Positions 18,104 through 28,028 are shown, numbered from the stretch's first letter. The stretch: 64,000 bases of DNA from Ottowia flava (GCF_008017535.1 NZ_VRUA01000015.1:30766-94765), one strand, 5' to 3'. Numbers and translations are program-made. Notes: generated from the letters alone by a model not told the origin.

Positions 18104-21016
18104 TCAGGCCAACAACTGCCGCAGCACGTAGGGCAGGATGCCGCCGGCGCGGAAGTAGTCGACCTCGATCGGCGTGTCGATGCGCAGCGTCAGCGAAGCT
18201 TCGTCCTTGGTGCCATCGGCGCGCGTGATCACCAGACGCGCGTCGCTTTGCGGCGTCAGTTGCTCGTCGCAGACGATCTCAACCAGCTCGTCGCCCTTCA
18301 GCCCCAGCGATTCCCAGGATTCGCCGGCCTTGAACTGCAGGGGCAGCACGCCCATGCCCACCAGGTTGCTGCGGTGGATGCGTTCGAAGCTCTTGGCGAC
18401 CACGGCCTTGATGCCCAGCAACTGCGTGCCCTTGGCGGCCCAATCGCGGCTGGAGCCGGTGCCGTACTCCTCGCCTGCGAACACCACCGTGGGCACGCCT
18501 GCGGCGATGTACTTCATGGCCGCGTCGTAGATGTACTGTTTGGTGCCCTGCAGCGCGCCGGGTTGCTGGAACAGCGTGAGGCCGCCCTCTTCGCGGCTGC
18601 CGCTTTCCAGCGGCGGCAGCATCAGGTTCTTGATGCGCACGTTGGCGAAGGTGCCGCGCATCATGACTTCGTGGTTGCCGCGGCGCGCGCCGTAGCTGTT
18701 GAAGTCGGCCTTCTGCACGCCGTGGTCCAGCAGCCACTGGCCCGCGGGCGAACTGTCCTTGATGCTGCCGGCGGGCGAGATGTGGTCGGTGGTGATGCTG
18801 TCGCCGAACAGCGCCATGATGCGGGCGCCGCTCACGCGATGGGCATCATTTTGGCCGCCAGCCCCTGTCAGATCTGCGCGGGCAGCTCCTGATTCGTTAG
18901 CAAAATCGGCAAAGAACGGCGGCTCGGCAATGTACGTGCTGGTGGGCCAGTTGTAGACCTGCCCGGTCACGCCCTCGATGCGCTCCCACAGCTTGCCCGG
19001 CTCGGTCGCGACCTTGGCGTAGTTCTCGCGGAAGGCCTTGCCCTTCATCGCGTACTTCAGCAGCTTGTTGATCTCGTCGCTGGTCGGCCAGATGTCGCCC
19101 AGGAACACATCCTTGCCGCCTTTGCCCTTGCCCACGGGCTGGGTCATCAGGTCGACCATCATGTTGCCGGCAATGGCGTACGCCACCACCAGCGGCGGGC
19201 TGGCCAGGAAGTTGGCCTTCAGGTTCGGGTGGATGCGCGCCTCGAAGTTGCGGTTGCCCGACAGCACGGCCGCGGCCACCAGTTCGTTGCGGGTGATGGC
19301 CTCGTTGATCTCGGGCGCCAGGTCACCCGCGTTGCCGATGCAGGTGGTGCAGCCGTAACCGGCCACGGCAAAGCCCAGCTTTTCCAGGTAGGGCAGCAGG
19401 CCGGTTTCGGTCAGGTACTCGGTGACGATGCGCGAGCCGGGGGCCAGCGAGGTCTTGACGTGCGGCTTGACGGTCAGCCCCGCCTGCACCGCCTTCTTGG
19501 CCAGAAGACCGGCGGCCAGCAGCACGCTGGGGTTGCTGGTGTTGGTACAGCTGGTGATGGCGGCAATCAGCACGTCGCCGTTGCCCAGCGAGTATTCGCT
19601 GACCGAGATCGGCTCGACCACATCGGCCTCGGCCAGCGCGGCGGCCAGCGTCGACTTGTTGGCCACCATTTCGACCATGGCGCGCGGCGCGCCCAGCGGC
19701 GTGGGCGCCTCGGCCGGTGCGCGCTCGTCCGCATCCGGCACGTTGTCGCGCGTGACGTGCACGCGGGTGTGCAGCAACTCGGCCGGGCGGTTGAAGCCGT
19801 TGTCGCTCATCGGCTTGGAGAACAGCTCGACAAACTGGCGCGAGACGTTGCCCAGCTCGATGCGGTCTTGCGGGCGCTTGGGGCCAGCGAGGCTCGGGGC
19901 CACGGTGCCCAGGTCCAGCGTGATGACCTGCGAATAGTCGATTTCGCCCGCCTTGGGGATGCCGAACAGCTTCTGCGCCTTGAAGTAGGCCTCGAACGCG
20001 TCGATCTCGGCCTTGGTGCGGCCCGTGCCCTGGAAGTACTCGATGGTGCGCTCGTCCACCGGGAAGAAGCCCATGGTTGCGCCGTATTCGGGCGCCATGT
20101 TGCCGATGGTGGCGCGGTCGGGCAGGCTGAGCGTGCGCGTGCCTTCGCCGAAGAATTCGACGAACTTGCCGACAACCTTGTGCTGGCGCAGGATCTCGGT
20201 CACCGTCAGCACCAGGTCGGTGGCGGTGCAGCCTTCGCGCAGGCGGCCTTTCAGCTCAAAGCCCACCACATCGGGCGTGAGGAAGTACACCGGCTGACCC
20301 AGCATGGCGGCTTCGGCCTCGATGCCGCCCACGCCCCAACCCACCACGCCGATGCCGTTGATCATGGTGGTGTGGCTGTCGGTGCCGACCAGGGTGTCGG
20401 GGTAGTACACGCCGTCGGCGCGCTTGTGCACGCCGCGCGCCAGGTATTCCAGGTTGACCTGGTGCACGATGCCGAAGCCCGGCGGCACCACGCCGAAGGT
20501 GTCAAACGCCTGCATGCCCCATTTCATGAACTCGTAGCGCTCGCGGTTGCGCAGGAATTCGAGCTTCATGTTCAGGTCGAGCGCGTTCTTCTTGCCGTAG
20601 TAGTCGACCATGACCGAGTGGTCGACCACCAGATCCACCGGCACCAGCGGCTCGATCTTCTTGGGGTCCTTGCCCATCGCAGCGGCGGTCGAACGCATCG
20701 CCGCCAGGTCGGCCAGCAGCGGCACGCCAGTGAAGTCCTGCAGCACCACGCGGGCGACGGTGAAGGGAATCTCGTCGGTGCGGGCGGCCTTGGGCTGCCA
20801 GTTGGCGAGCTGGGCGACGTGCTCGGCGGTGACTTTCTTGCCGTCGCAGTGGCGCAGCACCGACTCCAGCACGATGCGCAGCGACACCGGCAGGCGCTTG
20901 ATGTTGGGGTACTTGCGGGCCAGCGCGGGCAGCGAGTAGAGCTGACCGGTCTTGCCGGAGCCGAGCTTGAACGGTTGGCGGGTGGAAGCGAAAGCGTGGG
21001 ATTTTTGGGTAGCCAT
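18104..21016 (-). CDS. acnA: Aconitate hydratase A
   Basis: 970 residues, slightly longer than common AcnA/IRP-type aconitases (~900). [30 protein letters not shown] and [12 protein letters not shown] supply the 4Fe-4S and substrate-binding residues, and [14 protein letters not shown] with [12 protein letters not shown] mark the swivel domain. It converts citrate to isocitrate in the TCA cycle. The start at 21016 follows AGGAAAG. The Ala/Gly/Asp-rich stretch at residues ~706-723, before [13 protein letters not shown], is repeat copy H, sited in the linker to the swivel domain. Confidence 0.96.
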   Translation of the reverse strand: MATQKSHAFASTRQPFKLGSGKTGQLYSLPALARKYPNIKRLPVSLRIVLESVLRHCDGKKVTAEHVAQLANWQPKAARTDEIPFTVARVVLQDFTGVPLLADLAAMRSTAAAMGKDPKKIEPLVPVDLVVDHSVMVDYYGKKNALDLNMKLEFLRNRERYEFMKWGMQAFDTFGVVPPGFGIVHQVNLEYLARGVHKRADGVYYPDTLVGTDSHTTMINGIGVVGWGVGGIEAEAAMLGQPVYFLTPDVVGFELKGRLREGCTATDLVLTVTEILRQHKVVGKFVEFFGEGTRTLSLPDRATIGNMAPEYGATMGFFPVDERTIEYFQGTGRTKAEIDAFEAYFKAQKLFGIPKAGEIDYSQVITLDLGTVAPSLAGPKRPQDRIELGNVSRQFVELFSKPMSDNGFNRPAELLHTRVHVTRDNVPDADERAPAEAPTPLGAPRAMVEMVANKSTLAAALAEADVVEPISVSEYSLGNGDVLIAAITSCTNTSNPSVLLAAGLLAKKAVQAGLTVKPHVKTSLAPGSRIVTEYLTETGLLPYLEKLGFAVAGYGCTTCIGNAGDLAPEINEAITRNELVAAAVLSGNRNFEARIHPNLKANFLASPPLVVAYAIAGNMMVDLMTQPVGKGKGGKDVFLGDIWPTSDEINKLLKYAMKGKAFRENYAKVATEPGKLWERIEGVTGQVYNWPTSTYIAEPPFFADFANESGAARADLTGAGGQNDAHRVSGARIMALFGDSITTDHISPAGSIKDSSPAGQWLLDHGVQKADFNSYGARRGNHEVMMRGTFANVRIKNLMLPPLESGSREEGGLTLFQQPGALQGTKQYIYDAAMKYIAAGVPTVVFAGEEYGTGSSRDWAAKGTQLLGIKAVVAKSFERIHRSNLVGMGVLPLQFKAGESWESLGLKGDELVEIVCDEQLTPQSDARLVITRADGTKDEASLTLRIDTPIEVDYFRAGGILPYVLRQLLA
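18847..18901 (-). repeat. Dispersed repeat, copy H (intragenic in acnA)
   Basis: On the minus strand: GCTAACGAATCAGGAGCTGC, then CCGCGCAGATCTG, then GGGGCTGGCGGCC. Translated as a linker insertion. Confidence 0.78.
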
Positions 21017-21135
21017 GACGTCTTTCCTGGAGTTGTGGGCGCTCGCCGTAGCGATCACCGCCCATTGTGTCAGCACTCTAAAAGCCCTGCCACCCGACAA
21101 CATCTCGCCACTCATTTACAAGACAAATCGGACTC

Positions 21136-21178
21136 CCGCCCTACAACCATCTGCGCAGACAGCTCTCCATATGATAGC
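21136..21178 (-). repeat. Dispersed repeat, copy I (intergenic)
   Basis: On the minus strand: GCTATCATATGGAGAGCTG, then TCTGCGCAGATGG, then TTGTAGGGCGG. It lies between divergent acnA and trhP and is among the copies closest to the consensus. Confidence 0.85.
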
Positions 21179-21327
21179 AAAAAGAAATTACTGGGCGATG
21201 CGCCCAGCCAAGGGACGCTGGCCCGGCGCCCCTGGCGCGATCGGCCGAGCCGCTGGCGGGACAACGGCGGCCCGCCAGCGCCTTGGTCTGCGCGGGAAAA
21301 CGGCCGATGCGGGGACAATAGGCGCCC

Positions 21328-22716
21328 ATGAAAGCCCCTGAATTGCTGCTGCCGGCCGGCAGCCTCGACAAGATGCGCGCCGCCTACGACTTTGGCGCCG
21401 ACGCGGTCTACGCCGGTCAGCCGCGCTACTCCCTGCGCGCGCGCAACAACGAATTCCGCCTGGAGCAGCTCGCCCAGGGCATCAACGAAGCGCATGCGCG
21501 CGGCAAGAAGTTCTTCGTCACCAGCAACCTGATCGCCCACAACGACAAGGTGCGCACCTACCTGCGCGACCTGGAGCCGGTCGTCGCGCTCAAGCCCGAC
21601 GCGCTGATCATGGCCGACGCGGGCCTGATCATGCTGGTGCGCGAGAGGTGGCCGCACATCCCGGTGCACCTGTCGGTGCAAGCCAACACCACCAACTGGG
21701 CGGCGGTGAAGTTCTGGCAGAAGATGGGCGTGGCGCGCATCATCCTGTCGCGCGAGCTGAGCCTGGCCGAGGTCGAGCAAATCCGCCAGGAATGCCCCGA
21801 TATGGAGCTGGAGGTGTTCGTGCATGGCGCGCTGTGCATCGCCTACAGCGGCCGTTGCCTGCTGAGTGGCTACTTCAACCGGCGCGACCCCAACCAGGGC
21901 ACCTGCACCAACGCTTGCCGCTGGAACTACAAGACGATGGACGCCGCGGTCGACCCCAACACCGGCGAGGCGCTCGCGCGCGGCGAGCAACTGGTCGGCT
22001 TCAACTTCGGGGCCGAGCAGGAACGTGCGGAAGACGCTGCGGGATCGACCTGCGGCAACGGCCAGCGCCATCCTTCTGCTGACAAGGTCTACCTGATCGA
22101 GGAAGAAGGCCGGCCGGGCCAGCTGATGCCGATCATGGAAGACGAGCACGGCACCTACATCATGAACAGCAAGGACCTGCGGGCGGTCGAACTGGTCGAA
22201 AAGCTGGCGAAGATCGGCGTCGATTCGCTCAAGATCGAGGGCCGCACCAAGAGCCAGTACTACGTCGCGCGCACCGCGCAGGTGTACCGCCGCGCCATCG
22301 ACGACGCCGTGGCCGGCCGCGCGTTCAACCCGCAACTGATCACCGAGCTGGAAGGCCTGGCCAACCGCGGCTACACCAGCGGCTTTCTGGAGCGCAGGCC
22401 ATCGCAGGACTACCAGAATTACGAGACCGGCCATTCGGTGGCCGCGCGCAGCCAGTTCGTGGGGGAAGTCAAGGCGCTGCAGGACGGCTGGGCCGAGGTC
22501 GAGACCAAGAACAGGTTTTCGGTGGGCGACTGGATCGAGATCATCCACCCCAGCGGCAACCGCACGGTGCGCCTGGACCGGATGAAAAACCCCGAGGGCG
22601 AAGCGATCGAGGTGGCGGCAGGCAACCCGCTGCGCGTCTGGATTCCGGTGGACGGACCGGCCGAGCACGCGCTGATCGCCCGCCTGAGCCAGGCGCCCGC
22701 CGAAGCGACAGCATGA
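21328..22716 (+). CDS. trhP: tRNA U34 hydroxylase TrhP (YegQ, peptidase U32 family)
   Basis: 462 residues, matching YegQ/TrhP. PELLLPAGSLDKMRAAYDFGADAVYAG is at the N-terminus (given here in parts: PELLLPAGS, DFGADAVYAG). The family signature EVFVHGALCIAYSGRC with CLLSGYFNRR, and the cysteines in GTCTNACRW, provide the probable Fe-S ligands. The enzyme makes 5-hydroxyuridine at the tRNA wobble position using prephenate. It is divergent from acnA. A Glu/Gly/Ser-rich loop around residues 232-250 may be lineage specific; it does not match the dispersed repeat. Confidence 0.92.
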   Translation: MKAPELLLPAGSLDKMRAAYDFGADAVYAGQPRYSLRARNNEFRLEQLAQGINEAHARGKKFFVTSNLIAHNDKVRTYLRDLEPVVALKPDALIMADAGLIMLVRERWPHIPVHLSVQANTTNWAAVKFWQKMGVARIILSRELSLAEVEQIRQECPDMELEVFVHGALCIAYSGRCLLSGYFNRRDPNQGTCTNACRWNYKTMDAAVDPNTGEALARGEQLVGFNFGAEQERAEDAAGSTCGNGQRHPSADKVYLIEEEGRPGQLMPIMEDEHGTYIMNSKDLRAVELVEKLAKIGVDSLKIEGRTKSQYYVARTAQVYRRAIDDAVAGRAFNPQLITELEGLANRGYTSGFLERRPSQDYQNYETGHSVAARSQFVGEVKALQDGWAEVETKNRFSVGDWIEIIHPSGNRTVRLDRMKNPEGEAIEVAAGNPLRVWIPVDGPAEHALIARLSQAPAEATA

Positions 22717-22768
22717 CCCGGCAGCACAGAAGCAGGCGCTCGGAAATTTCCAGCGAAATCGCGCCCCA

Positions 22769-22810
22769 CCCCTACAACCACTTGCGCAATCAGCTTCTCA
22801 TTTGATAGCG
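22769..22810 (-). repeat. Dispersed repeat, copy J (intergenic)
   Basis: On the minus strand: GCTATCAAATGAGAAGCTG, then ATTGCGCAAGTGG, then TTGTAGGGG. It lies downstream of trhP. The rest of the 22,717-23,024 gap shows nothing else. Confidence 0.85.
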
Positions 22811-23024
22811 TTTCAGCGATGACTGCGCAGCGCCGCCAGCTCGGTTCCGGCGATGGGTGCCAGGATTCTTGACGCTGGCCGGACCCCGCAGCGCTGTGAC
22901 GTGGCTTTGCCACGCGATTGCTGGGTCAACCCTGCGCAGATGTTTACACTTTGACATCAAATGGATCGCCTCGGCGCCCTGTGCTCCGACCTCTCCCGAC
23001 CGAACCCTCGCACCACGCTTTCGC

Positions 23025-23858
23025 ATGTCGCTGATCTGCCCCCAGTGTGGCGCCGAGAACCGGGCGCACGCCAAGTTCTGCCTCAAGTGCGCAAAACAGT
23101 TGGTGACGTTGCCCCCCACGCCGGAGGAACTGACTCGTGATGCGCGGCGCCGCAAGCGTCGCCGCCGCAGGGAAGCGCAAGCCTGGGCGGCAGACGCCGC
23201 GTCAGAATCCGCGCAAGCCATGGCAGACGCTCGAGCGCGGTCGCGTATGCGCTGGGGCGCGCCCGCGGCACTGGTGACGGCCGGTCTGGCGGCGCTGGCC
23301 CTCGCCGCCATTCTGTGGACGAACGCTCGTGACCGCGGTTCACCGCAGACCGATGCCGCGCTGACAGCCATCACTCCCGCGAGTGCAGCGTCGCCCGCCA
23401 CAGCAGCGTCAGCGGAAAGTACTTCGTTGCGCGTCCCGGGCTCGGCTGAAGCCACCTCATCGTCCCCAGCTGCTGTGCTGGCCGCGGGCGAGGCAGCCTC
23501 AGCAGCCCTGAACGCCGCCCCCACGAGCGCCGGCGTTCGGCAGCCACCTGTCGCTGCGGTTGCGGCTGCGGCGCCTGCGCCGACCCGTCCCGCGTCCAAA
23601 ACCAGCCGCCGGGCGCCGGAGCGTGCGCCCTCGGTCGTCGAAGTGGGCCCGTCCGCTGCGCCGACTGCTCCCGTTGCGCCTGGGCCTGCGCCCGCGGCTC
23701 CAACTGCGCCGGCCCCGTTGTGCGCCGACCGTGCCTTCATTTCGCGAGCGATCTGCCTGCAATCGGAATGCAACAAGCCCGCGCTGCGGCAGCATCCCAG
23801 CTGCATTCGCATGCGCGAGCAACAGGATGCCTTGAAGCACGCCAGTGGCGGGGGCTGA
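23025..23858 (+). CDS. Zinc-ribbon, single-span membrane protein with Ala/Pro-rich region
   Basis: 277 residues from MSLICPQCGAENRAHAKFCLKC, a four-cysteine zinc ribbon. A charged Arg/Lys stretch follows, then one membrane span (~residues 80-105, APAALVTAGLAALALAAILW), then ~130 residues of Ala/Pro/Ser-rich low complexity. The C-terminus has four spaced cysteines (LCADR, ICLQSEC, PSCIRM). The layout suggests a cytoplasmic ribbon with a periplasmic tail. No function is recognised. Starts upstream of 23025 would add poorly conserved sequence before the ribbon. Confidence 0.75.
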   Translation: MSLICPQCGAENRAHAKFCLKCAKQLVTLPPTPEELTRDARRRKRRRRREAQAWAADAASESAQAMADARARSRMRWGAPAALVTAGLAALALAAILWTNARDRGSPQTDAALTAITPASAASPATAASAESTSLRVPGSAEATSSSPAAVLAAGEAASAALNAAPTSAGVRQPPVAAVAAAAPAPTRPASKTSRRAPERAPSVVEVGPSAAPTAPVAPGPAPAAPTAPAPLCADRAFISRAICLQSECNKPALRQHPSCIRMREQQDALKHASGGG

Positions 23859-23914
23859 AGGCAAGGGCGCAACGTTCGCCGTGCGGGCGCGCTGCCCCCT
23901 CCCGCCTGCCGGTG

Positions 23915-24928
23915 TCAGGCGTTCTCGTCTGCGACGCGCACCAGTTGCTTGCCCAGGTTCTTGCCGGTCAGCATGCCCATGAAGGCCTCAGGCGCTGAAC
24001 GCAGCCCGTGGGCGATGCTTTCGCGGTAGCGCACCTTGCCTTCCTTGATCCACTGCGCGATCTCGGCGAACGCGCCCGGCCAGTGGTCCATGTGTTCGCT
24101 GATGATGAAGCCGGTGAGCGAAGCGCGCTGGCGCACCAGCTCGAAAACCTCGAACCCGGTGCTGCGGCTGGCGGTGTTGTACTGGCTGATGGCCCCGCAC
24201 AGCACGACGCGTGCGTGGGCGTTCAAACGCCCCATGACCATGTCCATGATCGGGCCGCCGACGTTCTCGAACGACACGTCCACGTAGTCGGGTGTGGCGG
24301 CAATGAAGCGCTCGACCAGATCGGGCGCGCGGTAGTCGAGGCAGGCGTCGAAGCCCAGTTCTTCGATCACGTAGCGGCACTTTTCGGGCCCGCCAGCGAT
24401 GCCGACCACGCGGCACCCCTTAATCTTGGCGATCTGGCCAACCAGGCTGCCCACAGCGCCCGACGCCGCACTGACCACGACCGTGTCGCCCGGCTGTGGC
24501 TTGCCCAGCTGCGTGAGGCCGTAGTGCGCCGTGGCGCCGGGCATGCCGAGCACGCCGACCGCCGTTGAAACCGGGCCCAGTCCGCTGTCGATGCGGCGCA
24601 CAGCGGCGGCGTCGAGGCTGGCAAATTCCTGCCAGCCGAAGCGTCCCGCGACATAGCTGCCCACAGGCAGAGCGTCCGAATCGCTCTTCAACACGCGACC
24701 GACGCCAAAACCCGGCATCAGGTCGCCCGGGTTCAAGTGGGGTACGTACGAACGCACCGGATCCATCATGGGGCGCACGTACGGGTCGAGCGACAGGTAG
24801 AGCTGTTGCGCCAGCAAGCCGCCCGGCGCCATGGTGGGCATGTCGGCCTCGACCACGCTGAAGTCGTCGGCACACAGCACGCGGTCAGGGTGGCGCGCCA
24901 TGCGCACCTGCAGTTGCTTCGCGCTCAT
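23915..24928 (-). CDS. NADP-dependent medium-chain oxidoreductase (CurA/leukotriene-dehydrogenase type)
   Basis: 337 residues. The zinc-free MDR fold is shown by YLSLDPYVRPMM, GMPGATAHYGL, VVSAASGAVGSLVGQIAKIKGC (quoted in pieces: SAASGAVGSLVGQ) and FENVGG. Such enzymes reduce the double bond of alpha,beta-unsaturated carbonyls with NADPH. Its start overlaps the stop of the amidohydrolase gene by four bases, so the two are translationally coupled in the LysR-flanked cluster. Confidence 0.88.
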   Translation of the reverse strand: MSAKQLQVRMARHPDRVLCADDFSVVEADMPTMAPGGLLAQQLYLSLDPYVRPMMDPVRSYVPHLNPGDLMPGFGVGRVLKSDSDALPVGSYVAGRFGWQEFASLDAAAVRRIDSGLGPVSTAVGVLGMPGATAHYGLTQLGKPQPGDTVVVSAASGAVGSLVGQIAKIKGCRVVGIAGGPEKCRYVIEELGFDACLDYRAPDLVERFIAATPDYVDVSFENVGGPIMDMVMGRLNAHARVVLCGAISQYNTASRSTGFEVFELVRQRASLTGFIISEHMDHWPGAFAEIAQWIKEGKVRYRESIAHGLRSAPEAFMGMLTGKNLGKQLVRVADENA

Positions 24929-25854
24929 TGGGCTTCCTCCAGTTTCAGCAGGCGGGCGGCGTTGCCGTACATGTAGGCGCGCAAAGCGTCAGGTTCGATA
25001 CCCAGCTCGAGTGTGCGACGCACAGGCGTTTCGATGCTCGAGAAGGCGTAGGCCGAGGCGTAGATGAAGCGCTCGGGCATCATGCGGATGCCCTCGACGA
25101 AGGCCGAGCCGCCGGGCGTGAACACGTATACGTCGGGCGACAGGTACACGTTCATCACGCCAGTCGCTTCGCTCTTGTAGGCCAGTGCAATCGCTTCGTT
25201 GACGTAGGGGTAGGCGCCGTGGCCCAGCACGACGGGCATCTTCGGAAAGCGGCGCGCGACGCGCTCGAAATGCACCGGGTCGGTGTAGGTGTTGTCGGGG
25301 CCGGAGAGCGGGCCCGACATGAACAGCAGGGGCACGCCCAGGTCGTTGACGCGCTGGTAGATGGGCATCAGGCTCTCGTCTTCGGCGTACATCGGCGTAC
25401 GGGCAAAACCCGGTTCGATGCAGACACCGCGCATGCCCAGTACCTTGACGGCACGCTCCAGGCCGAGCAGCAACTCCTCCATCGGCAGGTCGAGGTCAAC
25501 GCCCGCCAGCGACACCATGCGGCCGTGGGTTCGGCCCTCCAGTTCGTGCAGGTAGTCGTCGCCGATGTGCACGGGCACGGCGCGGTTGGGCGAATGGCGG
25601 CCATTCATGACGCCCAAGCGAACACCGGCGCGGTCCATTTCCTCGAACAACAGCTTGAGCGCGTGCTCGTCGGCATCGTCGCCGCCTGCCAGGCTCGCCG
25701 CATACGAGGCAGGCATGCCGTCATCGCCCCACATGCGACCCAGTCGCTCGACCAGCGCCGGGGTGAAGAAGTCGCGGTAAGGGCCGGTGGGCGGGCGCAG
25801 GCGGAAGTCAATGATCTTGCCGTGCAGATCTTCTAAGCGAAGGGGTGCAGTCAT
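24925..25854 (-). CDS. Amidohydrolase_2-type metal-dependent hydrolase relative
   Basis: 309 residues with a TIM-barrel amidohydrolase_2/ACMSD-like pattern: GVMNGRHSPNR, CIEPGFARTPMYAEDESLMPIY (in parts), LFMSGPLSG, PVVLGHGAYPYVNEAIAL and RFIYASAY near the C-terminus. The usual N-terminal HxH metal motif after IID is replaced by FRLRPP, so metal binding may be altered. It would act on a ring-cleavage or lactone-type intermediate; the substrate is unknown. It lies between the Bug receptor and the oxidoreductase on one transcript. Confidence 0.8.
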   Translation of the reverse strand: MTAPLRLEDLHGKIIDFRLRPPTGPYRDFFTPALVERLGRMWGDDGMPASYAASLAGGDDADEHALKLLFEEMDRAGVRLGVMNGRHSPNRAVPVHIGDDYLHELEGRTHGRMVSLAGVDLDLPMEELLLGLERAVKVLGMRGVCIEPGFARTPMYAEDESLMPIYQRVNDLGVPLLFMSGPLSGPDNTYTDPVHFERVARRFPKMPVVLGHGAYPYVNEAIALAYKSEATGVMNVYLSPDVYVFTPGGSAFVEGIRMMPERFIYASAYAFSSIETPVRRTLELGIEPDALRAYMYGNAARLLKLEEAQ

Positions 25855-25954
25855 GTTGCGAACGTGGTTGAGAGAAGGGAAAGGAAGAGCCGCGCGCCCT
25901 GGATGGGGGCGCGTTGCGCGGGTGGAATGGCTGGGCGCTGGGCGCCGGGATCAA

Positions 25955-26935
25955 TCAGTCGGGCGTCATGCGCGACTCGGTGACGATGGTTCGCCACTTG
26001 TCGCCTTCGGCCTGGAACAGCTTGGCGAACGCTGCGCGCGAAGGGCTGGCCGCCGGGATCGTGTGAAACAGCTTGGCCGACTGCAGATGCGCCTTGCTTT
26101 CCACGGCCTGCACGGCCGCGGCATAAAGCTTGTCGAGGATCTGCGGTGGTGTGCCCTTGGGTGCGAACAACGCCGTCCAGCTGTCGGCCAGGTAGATGTC
26201 GTCCTTGAAGGCTTCCGCCAGCGTGGGAACGTCGGGCCATTGGGGAAGGCGCTTGCTCGACGTGACCGCGAGCGGACGGACGTTGCCCCGGTCGATCTGC
26301 GCGGCGCCCACGCCCGTGACCGGCAGGGCAAACCCGATGTCACCGCGCGTGAGCATGGGACCGAGATCGGCCGTGAGCGTGCGCAGCGGAATGTGCGTCA
26401 CATTCAGCTGGTTGCGCTGCCCGATCATGGCCGCCAGCAAATGCGAGGCCGAACCCACGCCGCCCGAGCCGTAGTTCATGCCCTGGGGACTCTGCTGGAT
26501 CCACGAGACGAAGCTGGGGATGTCCTTGGCAGGGCTGTTCTTGGAGACGACCAGCACGCTGGGCATCCAGAACATCATGGTGATGGGCGCGAGGTCGCGC
26601 ACCGGATCGAGCTTGGCGCGAGGATGGATCTGCTGGTGGATGAAGTTAGCGTTGCTGCCCGCCAGCAGCGTGTAGCCATTGGGCTCGGCCTTGGTGGCAA
26701 CCTCGTAGCCGATCTGGCTGCCAGCGCCGACCTTGTTCTCGACGATCACCGGCGTTTTCAGCGCCTTGCCGAACTCGTCAGCGAATTGCCGCACCTGCAC
26801 GTCGATGCCGCTGCCCGCACCCCACGGCACGATGATCTTGATCGGCCGGCTTGGAAAGGTGTCCTGTGCCAGCGCAGTTCCAAAAAAGCAAGCTGCCGCA
26901 ACCGCAGTCGCCACCAGTTGGAAAGTCTTTCTCAT
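25955..26935 (-). CDS. Bug-family solute-binding protein of the LysR-linked cluster
   Basis: 326 residues with signal peptide MRKTFQLVATAVAAACFFGTALAQ (cleavage near ALAQD). Mature motifs: FPSRPIKIIVPWGAGSGIDV, VENKVGAGSQIGYE, EPNGYTLLAGS and FAPKGTPPQILDKL. It is a periplasmic carboxylate-type receptor, again without TctAB genes. It is the first gene of a minus-strand cluster with the amidohydrolase and oxidoreductase and is divergent from the LysR gene, so the ligand is probably the inducer or substrate of that pathway. Confidence 0.9.
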   Translation of the reverse strand: MRKTFQLVATAVAAACFFGTALAQDTFPSRPIKIIVPWGAGSGIDVQVRQFADEFGKALKTPVIVENKVGAGSQIGYEVATKAEPNGYTLLAGSNANFIHQQIHPRAKLDPVRDLAPITMMFWMPSVLVVSKNSPAKDIPSFVSWIQQSPQGMNYGSGGVGSASHLLAAMIGQRNQLNVTHIPLRTLTADLGPMLTRGDIGFALPVTGVGAAQIDRGNVRPLAVTSSKRLPQWPDVPTLAEAFKDDIYLADSWTALFAPKGTPPQILDKLYAAAVQAVESKAHLQSAKLFHTIPAASPSRAAFAKLFQAEGDKWRTIVTESRMTPD

Positions 26936-27037
26936 GCTTGTCTCCTGTCTTCTCGTTGGACTGCTTTTTCCGCCTCGTTGGACGCGATGATGGGTCAGCT
27001 ACCCATTGCCGTCCAATGAGTTAAATTGCCATGATTC

Positions 27038-27053
27038 ATAACCAATTGGTTAT
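27038..27053. promoter_or_regulatory. Perfect palindrome in the Bug/LysR divergent promoter region
   Basis: ATAACCAATTGGTTAT, 16 bases, perfectly symmetric, six bases before the LysR start codon in a 124-base divergent intergenic region. The position suits an operator for the adjacent regulator, probably autorepression. It lacks the T-N11-A spacing of classic LysR boxes. Confidence 0.6.
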
Positions 27054-27059
27054 TTCTAA

Positions 27060-28028
27060 ATGGGACCATTGAATCTGGCGAGGCTGCGCACGTTTTGCGA
27101 GGTGGCCGATGCGTCGAGCTACACGGTGGCTGCGGCGCGACTCTTTCGCACCCAACCTGCCGTGTCGAAGCAGGTGGCCGAATTGGAAGCCGAATTGGGC
27201 CTGCGCCTGTTCGAGCGTCAGGGCCGCAACATTCGTCTGACGCCACCCGGAGTGACCCTGTACGAACGTGCTCGGCGCCTGCTGGAGGAGGCCGCGGAAT
27301 TCGAGGCGAAGGCCAGCGCGCTGGCGCGGGGCGAGCAAGGCGCCTTGCGCATCGGCGCCCATACCTTGCTGTTTCGCCAGACCCTGCCGCGCCTGCTGAC
27401 GGCGTACGCGAAAGACTGGCCAACCATCGACGTGTCGATCGTCGAGGACAGCGCCGAACGCCTGGCCATGCGCGTGGAATCGCGCGAACTGGATTTTGCC
27501 TTCGCACGCTACATGAGCAGCGACACGCTGATGGCGCGCCGCCTCTTTCCCATGTACGTTGTCGTCGTCGTCGGACTGGAGCACCGCTTCGCGCAAAGCG
27601 AAAGCGTCGACGTAAGCGACTTGGCCGGTGAAGCCTTGCTGCTGATGCCGCGCGACTCAGGCAGCCGCATCCTTCTGGATCAGGCGTGCCAGGCCGAAGG
27701 CATCCGCCTGCGCAACGCGAAGATGGAGACCAACTCACCCGAGGGTTTGGTCAACATGGCGGCCGCCGGCCACGGGGTTGCGCTGCTGCTGACCATGGCG
27801 TCGGTGGAGGCTGAAGGCGTGCGCGCCGTCCCGCTGCTGCACCACGGGCGCCATCTGGCGACCTGGTCGTCAATCTTGTGGGCGCGACGCAGGGAGTTGC
27901 CGCCCTACGCCAAGGCCCTGATCGAATTGGCCAGCGTGCAATTGCGCATGGGTTTTCCGGGTGAACAGTTCCGTTTTCCGGCCAACGCTGGAGACGACGC
28001 TGCAGGTCCACCAGATTCACCCATGTGA
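27060..28028 (+). CDS. LysR-family transcriptional regulator
   Basis: 322 residues. The N-terminal winged helix-turn-helix reads LARLRTFCEVADASSYTVAA then LFRTQPAVSKQVAELE, followed by LGLRLFERQGRNIRLTPPG; the C-terminal effector domain starts near residue 95. It is divergent from the Bug-amidohydrolase-oxidoreductase cluster and is its likely regulator. No good Shine-Dalgarno lies between the palindrome and the ATG. Confidence 0.9.
   Translation: MGPLNLARLRTFCEVADASSYTVAAARLFRTQPAVSKQVAELEAELGLRLFERQGRNIRLTPPGVTLYERARRLLEEAAEFEAKASALARGEQGALRIGAHTLLFRQTLPRLLTAYAKDWPTIDVSIVEDSAERLAMRVESRELDFAFARYMSSDTLMARRLFPMYVVVVVGLEHRFAQSESVDVSDLAGEALLLMPRDSGSRILLDQACQAEGIRLRNAKMETNSPEGLVNMAAAGHGVALLLTMASVEAEGVRAVPLLHHGRHLATWSSILWARRRELPPYAKALIELASVQLRMGFPGEQFRFPANAGDDAAGPPDSPM

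Noticed and set aside
21997..22085. Unusual loop in TrhP suspected of being another dispersed-repeat copy
   Set aside because: The bases do not contain the AGCTG-CTGCGCA core; it is probably ordinary lineage variation.
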